Assembly: GCA_016790515.1 (NCBI GenBank)
Contig: JAEUOY010000063.1
Coordinates: forward strand, 1 to 33,031
From: Burkholderiaceae bacterium
GTDB taxonomy: Bacteria; Pseudomonadota; Gammaproteobacteria; Burkholderiales; Burkholderiaceae_C
Length of the DNA stretch: 33,031 bases
Direction of reading: 5' to 3'
Positions 24,027 through 30,248 of this stretch are shown piece after piece. The position numbers and the translations under genes were made by a program. Each line of letters opens with the position of its first letter. Position 1 is the first letter of the stretch. Under the pieces are notes generated by a model. It was not told where the DNA came from. It did no database searches and worked only from the letters and a program-made list of their open reading frames with translations.

Positions 24027-24602
24027 TTACAGCAGGCTGCCGACGTTGGCCAGCGTCAACACGCCCAGCACCGCGAACACCGCGGCGGCGATGACATGGA
24101 CCAGCCGCATCGACATCCGCCGGCTGATCTGGTCGCCCAGCAGCACCGCCGGCACGTTGGCGACCAGCATGCCCAGCGTCGTGCCGGCCACCACCTCCAG
24201 CAGCTCGGGGTAGCGAGCGGCCAGCGCGACCGTGGCGATCTGCGTCTTGTCGCCCATCTCGGCGAGGAAGAAGGCGACCGCCGTGGTGCCGAACACGCCG
24301 AGCCGCGGCGCGCCGGCCGGTGCGGCGGCGTCGTCGAGGCGGTCGGGGACCAGCATCCAGACCGCCATCGCCAGGAACGAGCCGCCGATCACCCAGCGCA
24401 GCAGCTGCGGTCCCATCAGCATGGCGATCCAGCCGCCCAGCCAGCCGGCCGCGGCATGGTTGGACAGCGTGGCCACCAGGATGCCGGCGATGATCGGCAG
24501 CGGCCTGCGAAAGTGCGCGGCCAGCAGCAGCGCCAGCAGCTGCGTCTTGTCGCCCATCTCACCCATGGCGACGAGGCCGGTCGAGACAATCAGGGCTTCC
24601 AT
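24027..24602 (-). CDS. TMEM165/GDT1 (UPF0016) family cation exporter, MneA-like
   Basis: A 191-aa, six-helix membrane protein with the two family-defining motifs GEMGDKTQ (E15, D18) and AEMGDKTQ (E115, D118), exactly 100 residues apart. This is the internal duplication that forms the two-fold transporter core. Bacterial members export manganese (Vibrio MneA). The two motifs share 21 identical bases in DNA (24240-24260 and 24540-24560). No SD is visible before the ATG and no yybP-ykoY manganese riboswitch was found upstream. Divergent from the thioesterase gene. Confidence 0.92.
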   Translation of the reverse strand: MEALIVSTGLVAMGEMGDKTQLLALLLAAHFRRPLPIIAGILVATLSNHAAAGWLGGWIAMLMGPQLLRWVIGGSFLAMAVWMLVPDRLDDAAAPAGAPRLGVFGTTAVAFFLAEMGDKTQIATVALAARYPELLEVVAGTTLGMLVANVPAVLLGDQISRRMSMRLVHVIAAAVFAVLGVLTLANVGSLL

Positions 24603-24714
24603 GGCGTCAAGGGGATCAGGCGGGCGAGCCTAGCCGGCGAGGCTGTCAACCACCTTGCAGGTCACGACAGGGTCGGTGCAAAGCGCGATGGCGGCCGCGC
24701 CCGCGATGGTTTAG

Positions 24715-24733
24715 CGTCGGTGCACCGCCGACG
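24715..24733. promoter_or_regulatory. Small dyad before the thioesterase RBS
   Basis: CGTCGG-TGCACCG-CCGACG, ending 3 nt before AAAGGA, the thioesterase SD. It could be an operator or a leader hairpin. GTCGGTGCA is repeated 44 bp upstream (24672 and 24716). Confidence 0.35.
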
Positions 24734-24745
24734 AAAGGATCCCCG

Positions 24746-25156
24746 ATGCTCGACACCGCCACCGTCCAGAAGATGCTGGACCCGCTGTTCCCAGGCCTGA
24801 TGGGCGTCCGGCTGACCGAACTGGCGCCCGACCGGGTGGTCGCCGAAATGCCGGTTCGCGCCGACCTGTGCACCGGCGGCGGCATCCTGCACGGCGGCGC
24901 CTACATGGCCTTTGCCGACACGCTGGGCGCGGTCGGCACGGTCATCTCCATGGGTCCGGGCAAGCGCACCACGACCACCGATTCCAGCACCAAGTTCATC
25001 GCCGGCAGCAAGGTCGGCAGCACCGTCACCGGCGAGTGCGTCGCGCTGCACCGCGGCCGCACCACCCAGGTCTGGCAGACCTCGATCCGCAACGCCGATG
25101 GCAAGCTCTGCGCGGTGGTCACGCAGACCCAGCTGATCCTCGACGCCGCGCTCTGA
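24746..25156 (+). CDS. PaaI-family hotdog thioesterase
   Basis: A 136-aa hotdog-fold protein. The active-site segment is GGGILHGGAYMAFADTLGAV, the HGG loop followed by the helix with the catalytic Asp. The later strand FIAGSKVGSTVTGECVALHR and the closing VWQTSIRNADGKLCAVVTQT fit PaaI/YbdB-type acyl-CoA thioesterases. Substrates in the family include phenylacetyl-CoA and other aryl- or acyl-CoAs; the one used here cannot be told. AAAGGAT precedes the ATG. The TGA stop is the first three bases of repeat B. Confidence 0.92.
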   Translation: MLDTATVQKMLDPLFPGLMGVRLTELAPDRVVAEMPVRADLCTGGGILHGGAYMAFADTLGAVGTVISMGPGKRTTTTDSSTKFIAGSKVGSTVTGECVALHRGRTTQVWQTSIRNADGKLCAVVTQTQLILDAAL

Positions 25157-25232
25157 GCGCCCCCAGGGCCGGGCTGCGCCCAGCCCGCCCCCCGCGGGGG
25201 TCAAGGAAACTCGGGACGGCCCGGCGTTTCCT
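25154..25232. repeat. 79-bp intergenic repeat, copy B (inverted relative to copy A)
   Basis: Inverted copy of 22549-22627 (78/79). It begins at the thioesterase TGA and fills the gap to the convergent class II aldolase. The three dyads are the same as in copy A. Copies A and B bracket 2.5 kb carrying NDH-2, the GDT1 exporter and the thioesterase. Confidence 0.9.
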
Positions 25233-25240
25233 CGAGAGAT

Positions 25241-25906
25241 TCAGCGCTGCTTCAGCCCGTAGCGGCTGAACTTCTCGACGACGACGTCGATTTCGGACGG
25301 GGGCAGCAGCTTCGGCCCGCCGAGCTGCAGGCACATCAGCGTCTGCTGCGCGAGCGTCTCGACCTCGCGCGCCAGCCACATCGCGCGCGGCAGGTCGCGC
25401 TCGAAGGCCAGCAGGCCGTGGTGGCCCAGCAGGCAGGCCTTGCGGCCGTCCAGCGCCTCGACCGCGGCGATCGACAGCTCGGGCGTGCCATAGGTGAAGT
25501 AGGGCGCGCAGCGGATCGTCGGCCCGCCGGCGGCGGCGATCATGTAGTGCAGCGCCGGGATCTCGCGGCCCTGGATCGCCAGCACCGTCGCATAGGTCGG
25601 GTGGCCGTGGACCACCGCGCCGGCCTCGGGCCGCGCCTGGTAGACCGCCTGGTGCATCAGCCATTCGCTGCTGGGTTCCAGCGCGTGCTCCCAGGTCGCG
25701 GTGCCGGCCCCGGTGAAGACCACCGGCACGATGTCCTCGGGCTGCAGCTGGTCGTAGGCGATGCCGCTGGGCGTGATCAGCATGCCGCCGTCGCCGCCGA
25801 GGTCGACGCGCACCGACAGGTTGCCCGAGGTGCCGGTGGTCAGGCCCAGCGGTTCGAGCCGGCGCGCCTCGCGCACCAGCAGCTCGCGCAATGCGGTCAG
25901 CGGCAT
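25241..25906 (-). CDS. Class II aldolase (L-fuculose-phosphate aldolase-like)
   Basis: A 221-aa zinc aldolase. The zinc ligands are H100 and H102 (VVHGHPTYAT) and H162/H163 (LLGHHGLLA). The catalytic glutamate is E81 in EPSSEWLMH, matching E73 of E. coli FucA. The phosphate-binding segment TSGNLSVR and ITPSGIAYDQL are intact. It should cleave or form a sugar phosphate, giving dihydroxyacetone phosphate or a related ketone plus an aldehyde. It starts 7 bp after the phosphofructokinase stop, so the two form an operon. The physiological sugar is unknown. Confidence 0.92.
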   Translation of the reverse strand: MPLTALRELLVREARRLEPLGLTTGTSGNLSVRVDLGGDGGMLITPSGIAYDQLQPEDIVPVVFTGAGTATWEHALEPSSEWLMHQAVYQARPEAGAVVHGHPTYATVLAIQGREIPALHYMIAAAGGPTIRCAPYFTYGTPELSIAAVEALDGRKACLLGHHGLLAFERDLPRAMWLAREVETLAQQTLMCLQLGGPKLLPPSEIDVVVEKFSRYGLKQR

Positions 25907-25913
25907 TGCCGCC

Positions 25914-27134
25914 TCACCCGCCGGCGTTCAGCACCTTGGCCACCGGCGCCGGCCGCAGGCGGTAGGCGTCGGGCAGGCCGGAGCCGAGCAGCGGCCGCAG
26001 GTAGAGCCGGAACGCGTCGGTCACGTCGGTGCCGCTGTCGGCGATGAAGACGTCCTCCATCACCCGGGTCTTGCCGGCGACATCGGCCAGCGGCAGCAGC
26101 ACGAAATCGGCCGAGTAGTAGCCGGTGCGCTGGATCGCCACCGAGCCGTCGCGGTCGCCCCACATCGCGAACTGCACCGCCTTCTCGCCGACTTCGCGCG
26201 CCTCGCGCTGGTCGACGTCGGAGACGCAGCCGATGAAGCTGCGCTGCAGGTAGCCGAAGGTGTCGCCGCGCACCCGCTTGATGCCGAGCTTCTCCTTGAT
26301 CTCCTCGCACAGCAGGTCGGCCAGCGCGCCGGTGCCCGACAGCTGCACGTTGCCATGCGCGTCGTGCTCCAGGTCCTTGGCCAGCTGGGCCAGCATCGGC
26401 GCGCCGCCGGCATCGTGGATGCCCTCGCTGACGGCGATCACGCAGCGGCCGTGGCGCTGGTACATCGCCTTCACGTCGGCGAGGAAGCGCTCCAGCTCGA
26501 ACACCCGCTCGGGCAGGTAGATCAGGTGCGGGCCGTCGTCGGGGAACTTCTTGCCCAGCGCCGACGCGGCGGTCAGGAAGCCGGCATGGCGGCCCATCAC
26601 CACCGCCAGGTAGACGCCGGGCAGCGAGGCGTTGTCGAGGTTCGCGCCGGCGAAGGCCTGGGCGACGAAGCGTGCGGCCGACGGGAAGCCCGGCGTGTGG
26701 TCGTTGCCGACCAGGTCGTTGTCGATCGTCTTCGGGATGTGGATGCAGCGCAGCGGGTAGCCGTCCTCGCGCGCCTGCTCGCTGACGATGCGCACGGTGT
26801 CCGACGAATCGTTGCCGCCGATGTAGAAGAAATGGCCGATGCCATGCGCCTTCAGCACCTGGAAGATCTTGCGGCAGTAGGCCAGGTCGGGCTTGTCGCG
26901 GGTGCTGCCCAGCGCCGACGACGGCGTGGCGGCGACCAGCTCGAGGTTGTGGCTGGTCTCCTGCGTCAGGTCGACGAAATTCTCGTCGACGATGCCGCGC
27001 ACGCCGTGGCGCGCGCCGTAGACCAGGTCGATGGCCTTGTGGCGGCGCGCCTCGAGCACCACGCCGACCAGGCTCTGGTTGATCACCGCGGTGGGCCCGC
27101 CGCCCTGGGCGACGAGGATCTTGTTCAAGGCCAT
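25914..27134 (-). CDS. pfp: 6-phosphofructokinase, probably pyrophosphate-dependent
   Basis: A 406-aa PfkA-superfamily enzyme. The N-terminal phosphate loop is VAQGGGPTAVINQSL, and the donor-site motif is GGNDSSDT (106-113). The catalytic motif is PKTIDNDL (134-141, D138 as base) and MGRHAGFLT binds fructose 6-phosphate. ATP-dependent enzymes have a glycine where this protein has K135 and GGDGS where it has GGNDS; K plus Asp at these places is the pyrophosphate-type pattern (position 109 is D). So it is likely the reversible PPi-dependent enzyme, serving glycolysis, gluconeogenesis or sedoheptulose-phosphate chemistry. The length fits the roughly 400-aa PPi clade. It is first in an operon with the class II aldolase. 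Confidence 0.9.
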   Translation of the reverse strand: MALNKILVAQGGGPTAVINQSLVGVVLEARRHKAIDLVYGARHGVRGIVDENFVDLTQETSHNLELVAATPSSALGSTRDKPDLAYCRKIFQVLKAHGIGHFFYIGGNDSSDTVRIVSEQAREDGYPLRCIHIPKTIDNDLVGNDHTPGFPSAARFVAQAFAGANLDNASLPGVYLAVVMGRHAGFLTAASALGKKFPDDGPHLIYLPERVFELERFLADVKAMYQRHGRCVIAVSEGIHDAGGAPMLAQLAKDLEHDAHGNVQLSGTGALADLLCEEIKEKLGIKRVRGDTFGYLQRSFIGCVSDVDQREAREVGEKAVQFAMWGDRDGSVAIQRTGYYSADFVLLPLADVAGKTRVMEDVFIADSGTDVTDAFRLYLRPLLGSGLPDAYRLRPAPVAKVLNAGG

Positions 27135-27188
27135 GGCCAGCTCCCGGCGACGCTGCGGCGCCAGATCACGAGGGGCAGCGTGGCCGGA

Positions 27189-27219
27189 TTGTGGCGCGGC
27201 GCCGGCCCGGTGCTAAGGT
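27189..27219 (+). promoter_or_regulatory. Possible promoter of the VOC gene
   Basis: TTGTGG, 19-bp spacer, TAAGGT (with TGC before the -10). Transcription would start about 14 nt before the ATG, leaving just enough leader for the GAGGAG SD. Spacing is long, so this is tentative. Confidence 0.35.
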
Positions 27220-27239
27220 GCGGCCGAGGAGACGACGCC

Positions 27240-28052
27240 ATGACCGAGACCGAGGCCAGCCGCGCCCTTGCCCGCCCCCGCCTGCGCCAGGTCTGCCTGG
27301 CCGCCCCCGCGCTGCAGCCGCTGGTCGGCCAGCTGCAGGCGCTGTTCGGCCTCGGCGCACCGTACCGCGACCCGCATGTCGCGAAATGGGGCCTGGACAA
27401 CGCGGTGTTGCCGGTCGGCCACCAGTTCCTGGAGGTGGTGGCGCCGGTGCGCGACGATGCGCCGCTGCACCGCTTCCTGGCCCGCCACCCGGCGGGCGCC
27501 GGCTACATCGTGATCCTCGACAACGATGACGTCGCCGCCCGCCGCGCCCACCTGCTGCGGCTGGGCGCACGGCTGGTCACCGACCTCGGCCATGACGGCT
27601 TCCACACGCTGCAGGTGCACCCGCGCGATGCCGGCGCCTGCATGCTGGAGTTCGACCGCACCGACGGCGGCGAAGCCTGGGACGGCCCCTACGCGCCGGG
27701 CGGCCCGAAGTGGCAGCAGCAGGTGCGGCGCGAGCGCATCGGCGGCTTCGCCGGCGTCGTGCTGCGCGGCGCCGACGCTCAGGCGCTGGCCGCACGCTGG
27801 TCGGCGCTGATCGGCGTCGCCGCCGGCGCCGACGCGTCGGGCCGGCCGGCGATCGAACTGGACGGCGGCCGCCTGGTCTTCGAGCCCGGCGCCGCCGGCG
27901 AGCCCGAGGGCCTGGCCGAGCTGCTGCTGCAGGCGGCCGATGCGCCGTCGGTGCTGCGCGAGGCGGCCGCGCTGGGGCTGGCGGTCCAGCCCGAGGCGCA
28001 GCGGCTGCAGCTGTGCGGCGTGGGTTTCAGGCTGCTGCCGACCGCGCGTTGA
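27240..28052 (+). CDS. VOC/glyoxalase-like domain protein
   Basis: A 270-aa protein with a glyoxalase_3-type vicinal-oxygen-chelate domain in its first two thirds (LRQVCLAAPALQPLVGQLQA, then DNAVLPVGHQFLEVVAPV, then AGYIVILDNDDVAARRAHLL, then FHTLQVHPRDAGACMLEFDR) and a second, weaker VOC half (FAGVVLRGADAQALAARWSA, and AIELDGGRLVFEPG). Possible metal ligands are H62 and E65 of GHQFLE and E149-region residues. VOC enzymes are lyases, isomerases or ring-cleaving dioxygenases; the reaction here is unknown. The start has GAGGAG upstream. It is divergent from the phosphofructokinase by 105 bp. Confidence 0.85.
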   Translation: MTETEASRALARPRLRQVCLAAPALQPLVGQLQALFGLGAPYRDPHVAKWGLDNAVLPVGHQFLEVVAPVRDDAPLHRFLARHPAGAGYIVILDNDDVAARRAHLLRLGARLVTDLGHDGFHTLQVHPRDAGACMLEFDRTDGGEAWDGPYAPGGPKWQQQVRRERIGGFAGVVLRGADAQALAARWSALIGVAAGADASGRPAIELDGGRLVFEPGAAGEPEGLAELLLQAADAPSVLREAAALGLAVQPEAQRLQLCGVGFRLLPTAR

Positions 28053-28067
28053 TCAGCGCGCTGATCA
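28050..28067. terminator. Perfect 18-bp palindrome overlapping the VOC stop codon
   Basis: TGATCAGCGCGCTGATCA, whose first three bases are the TGA stop. A second, weaker hairpin with a T-rich tail follows (CGGG-ATAAG-CCCG, then TCTTCATTTC at 28104-28126) and is the better terminator candidate. Confidence 0.45.
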
Positions 28068-28178
28068 GCGCGGCGCCGACATGGCACGATCGCCGAGCGG
28101 CAGCGGGATAAGCCCGTCTTCATTTCACGGCCCGGCCGCCGAGATCATCACGATGCCGTGAACCCGTCGAGCGCTGCC

Positions 28179-28487
28179 ATGGAACTGCCCTTTCGCGTGC
28201 TGCTGTACCGCTACCTGTTCTTCGGCTGGCTGTTCAAGGACATCGGCCGGCAGAAGTCGCTGTTCGAGCGCGCCGCCGCCTGGCGCCACAACCGCGAGCA
28301 GTCGCGCTGGCTGCCGCTGTACATGCTGCGCTATGTCGTCAGCAGCGCGATCCTGTTCGCGATGGGTCTGGTCGCCGAATCGCTGAGTCCGCCGCTGTCG
28401 GCGCTGTTCTACGTGCCCTGCACGATGGCCCTGCCACTGCTGGCCGTGGCCGCCGTCGCCTGGACCGGATTGCAGGTGCTGAAGTAA
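28179..28487 (+). CDS. Small membrane protein of unknown function, 102 aa
   Basis: A basic protein with a conserved-looking cytoplasmic front (MELPFRVLLYRYLFFGWLFK, then DIGRQKSLFERAAAWRHNRE) and two C-terminal membrane helices (VVSSAILFAMGLVA and MALPLLAVAAVAWTG). I recall similar uncharacterised proteins in Burkholderiales but know no function. An upstream GTG at 28158 would add seven residues; the ATG is preferred, although neither has a strong SD. Confidence 0.75.
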   Translation: MELPFRVLLYRYLFFGWLFKDIGRQKSLFERAAAWRHNREQSRWLPLYMLRYVVSSAILFAMGLVAESLSPPLSALFYVPCTMALPLLAVAAVAWTGLQVLK

Positions 28488-28607
28488 ACGCTTTGCGAAC
28501 GAGCCCATCGCGGCCGGGGTGAATCGGCGCCACTGGAATGCGGCGGGCTTTCGGCGTAATGTTCCGTGCCGCGCCCAGCCCGTGGCGCCCACCGAGCGGA
28601 GAACTCG

Positions 28608-29198
28608 ATGAACCGTGATGCCGCCATGTCCACGTTCCGCCTCGAGCCCGGCGTGGGCGTCGCCCAGGCCGCGCCCTGGCAGACCCACCCGGTGACGCTG
28701 CAGTCACCGGCGCTGTCGGTGATGACCGACCTGACCCAGGTCAAGGCCGCCACGACCCGCCCCGACGCCACGCTGCGCGAAGCCGAGCAGGCGATGATCT
28801 ACCTCGGGGTGCGCATGCTGTTCGTCGTCAGCGGCATGCCGGCGATCGAGGGCCTGATCACCACCACCGACCTGCATGGCGACCGCCAGATGATGCTGGT
28901 GCACGAGCGCGGCCTGCGCTACGACGAGCTGACGGTCGCCGACGTGATGAGCGGGCTGTCCTCGCTCGACGCGGTCGATTTCGACGCGATGCGCACCGCC
29001 GACGTCGGCAACCTGATCGCCACGCTCAAGCGCTTCGGCCGCAACCACCTGCTGGTGGTGCAGGCCGCCACCGCCGAGACGCCGCGGCGGGTGCGCGGGG
29101 TGGTCTCGCGGGCGCAGATCGAGCGCCAGCTCGGCGCGCCGGTCGAGGTGGCGCCGATCGCCAGCAGCTTCTCGGAGATCGAGCGCGCGCTGGCCTGA
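28608..29198 (+). CDS. CBS-domain protein
   Basis: A 196-aa cytoplasmic protein with a tandem CBS pair: the first at about 45-100 (ATTRPDATLREAEQAMIYLG, then MPAIEGLITTTDLHGDRQ) and the second at about 110-185 (LTVADVMSGLSSLDAVDFDA, then RRVRGVVSRAQIERQLG). CBS pairs bind adenosyl nucleotides and regulate a partner. No enzyme or transporter domain is attached, so it must act in trans. GGAG lies 6 nt upstream of the chosen ATG, which rules out the longer open frame from 28566. Confidence 0.88.
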   Translation: MNRDAAMSTFRLEPGVGVAQAAPWQTHPVTLQSPALSVMTDLTQVKAATTRPDATLREAEQAMIYLGVRMLFVVSGMPAIEGLITTTDLHGDRQMMLVHERGLRYDELTVADVMSGLSSLDAVDFDAMRTADVGNLIATLKRFGRNHLLVVQAATAETPRRVRGVVSRAQIERQLGAPVEVAPIASSFSEIERALA

Positions 29199-29210
29199 GC
29201 GTCGGACCGG

Positions 29211-29984
29211 TCAGCCCCGGTACGACGGGTCGACCCGGTCGACCAGCCGCTGCATCGCGTCGAACACGTCCTGCCCGGCGCCGAACCTCGGGTTGAAGTT
29301 CAGCGAATCGCGCACGCAGCCCTCGAGCACCGGCTCGGCGATCGGCCGCAGCCGGCCCAGCGACTGCGACGCCACCTGCACCTCGCAGGCGCGGTTGAGC
29401 ACCCACATCAGCCCGAAGCCATGGGCCAGCGTGCGGCCGATCGTCACCGGCCCGTGGTTGCGCAGCAGCAGCACCGGCTTGCCGCCGGCACTGGCCAGGA
29501 TGCGCTGGCCTTCGTCGAGGTGCACGGTGATGCCCTCGAAGTCGTGGTAGGCCACCTGGCCCCACAGCTGCGCGGCGTAGAAGTTGGTGAACGACAGGCC
29601 TTCGTCGAGGCAGCACACCGCCATCGTCGGCGTGGTGTGCACGTGCATCACGCAGTGCGCGTCGGGCAGCGTCTCGTGGATCGCGCCGTGGAAGGTGAAT
29701 CCGGCCGGGTTGATCGGCCAGGCACTGGCGCCGACGATGTTGCCGCGCACGTCCACCTTGACCAGGTTCGACGCACAAACTTCCGAATAGTGCAGGCCGA
29801 ACGGGTTGAGCAGGAAATGCCCGGGCTCGCCGGGCACGCGCAGCGAGATGTGGTTGTAGATCAGCTCCGACCAGCCGAGCCGGTCGAAGATGCGGTAGGC
29901 CGCCGCCAGCTGCACCCGCGCCGACCATTCGGCCGGCGCGATGTGCTCGGGGCGGGGATAGCGGTCGTCGAAGCGGTCGGGCAT
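29211..29984 (-). CDS. Class II aldolase/adducin family protein
   Basis: A 257-aa protein of the aldolase/adducin fold. Metal-ligand histidines are present at H114 and H116 (CVMHVHTTPT) and H177 (LLRNHGPVTIG). The segment preceding the first ligand is FTFHGAIHE: where FucA-type aldolases have the catalytic Glu (SSEWxxH), this protein has H99. It therefore belongs to the adducin-like branch and may be a decarboxylase, epimerase or non-classical aldolase. GGAG lies 7 nt upstream of ATG 29984. A perfect 18-bp palindrome 13 bp upstream of the start implies repression by an unlinked regulator. It is divergent from the MerR gene. Confidence 0.88.
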   Translation of the reverse strand: MPDRFDDRYPRPEHIAPAEWSARVQLAAAYRIFDRLGWSELIYNHISLRVPGEPGHFLLNPFGLHYSEVCASNLVKVDVRGNIVGASAWPINPAGFTFHGAIHETLPDAHCVMHVHTTPTMAVCCLDEGLSFTNFYAAQLWGQVAYHDFEGITVHLDEGQRILASAGGKPVLLLRNHGPVTIGRTLAHGFGLMWVLNRACEVQVASQSLGRLRPIAEPVLEGCVRDSLNFNPRFGAGQDVFDAMQRLVDRVDPSYRG

Positions 29985-29997
29985 CAAGGCACTCCAT

Positions 29998-30015
29998 TCA
30001 CTCAGAAGTGAGTGA
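29998..30015. promoter_or_regulatory. Perfect palindromic operator upstream of the second aldolase
   Basis: TCACTCA-GAAG-TGAGTGA: 7-bp arms and a 4-bp centre, 13 bp before the aldolase start. The shape and half-site resemble TetR/AcrR-family operators, but no such regulator is encoded in this window. Confidence 0.65.
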
Positions 30016-30082
30016 TTGTGCCGCCAATCCGTGCCCTCGGCCCACCCGCGCACCGCCGGCGCGCTGCGCGGCCCGAGGCGCG

Positions 30083-30097
30083 GCAGAGTGACTCTGC
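30083..30097. promoter_or_regulatory. Perfect 15-bp palindrome in the aldolase-MerR intergenic region
   Basis: GCAGAGT-G-ACTCTGC, 98 bp from the aldolase start and 145 bp from the MerR start. Possible protein-binding site or small hairpin. Confidence 0.45.
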
Positions 30098-30128
30098 GGT
30101 GGCGCGGGCCCGGGCCGGCCGGCGCCGA

Positions 30129-30168
30129 AGCGGGTTCCTCGGGATTCAACGCGTCGTCGGAACCCGCT
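30129..30168. repeat. Long inverted repeat with 10-bp perfect arms
   Basis: AGCGGGTTCC, 20-nt loop, GGAACCCGCT. A stable stem-loop in the aldolase-MerR gap. No T-tract follows on either strand, so an intrinsic terminator is unlikely; an RNA leader structure or a two-site operator is possible. Confidence 0.55.
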
Positions 30169-30203
30169 GGGGCTGATGCCGATCTGACTCGTAATTGCCA
30201 CCA

Positions 30204-30235
30204 TTGCTATCAGCCAAAACCGATTTGCATACACT
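30204..30235 (+). promoter_or_regulatory. MerR-type promoter with long spacer and internal dyad
   Basis: TTGCTA, 20-bp spacer, TACACT. The spacer contains CAAAACCGATTTG (30215-30227), a near-perfect dyad. Over-long spacers carrying a dyad are the normal target of MerR-family activators. The predicted start of transcription falls on or next to the MerR ATG, so the mRNA may be leaderless. Confidence 0.45.
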
Positions 30236-30248
30236 ATCCTGATGCAAA
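30224..30248 (+). promoter_or_regulatory. Inverted repeat spanning the -10 and the MerR start codon
   Basis: TTTGCAT, 11-bp spacer, ATGCAAA. The right arm begins with the start codon itself, and the left arm overlaps the -10. A likely autoregulatory operator. Confidence 0.6.

Noticed and set aside
24644-24649. Perfect TTGACA (minus strand) before the GDT1 gene
   Set aside because: No acceptable -10 lies 16-19 bp downstream, so it is probably chance.
24603-24745. yybP-ykoY manganese riboswitch upstream of the GDT1 exporter
   Set aside because: The conserved core motifs of that riboswitch could not be found on the gene strand.
28566-28607. Upstream start for the CBS protein giving 14 more residues
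   Set aside because: The ATG at 28608 has GGAG at ideal spacing, and the extension has no family similarity.
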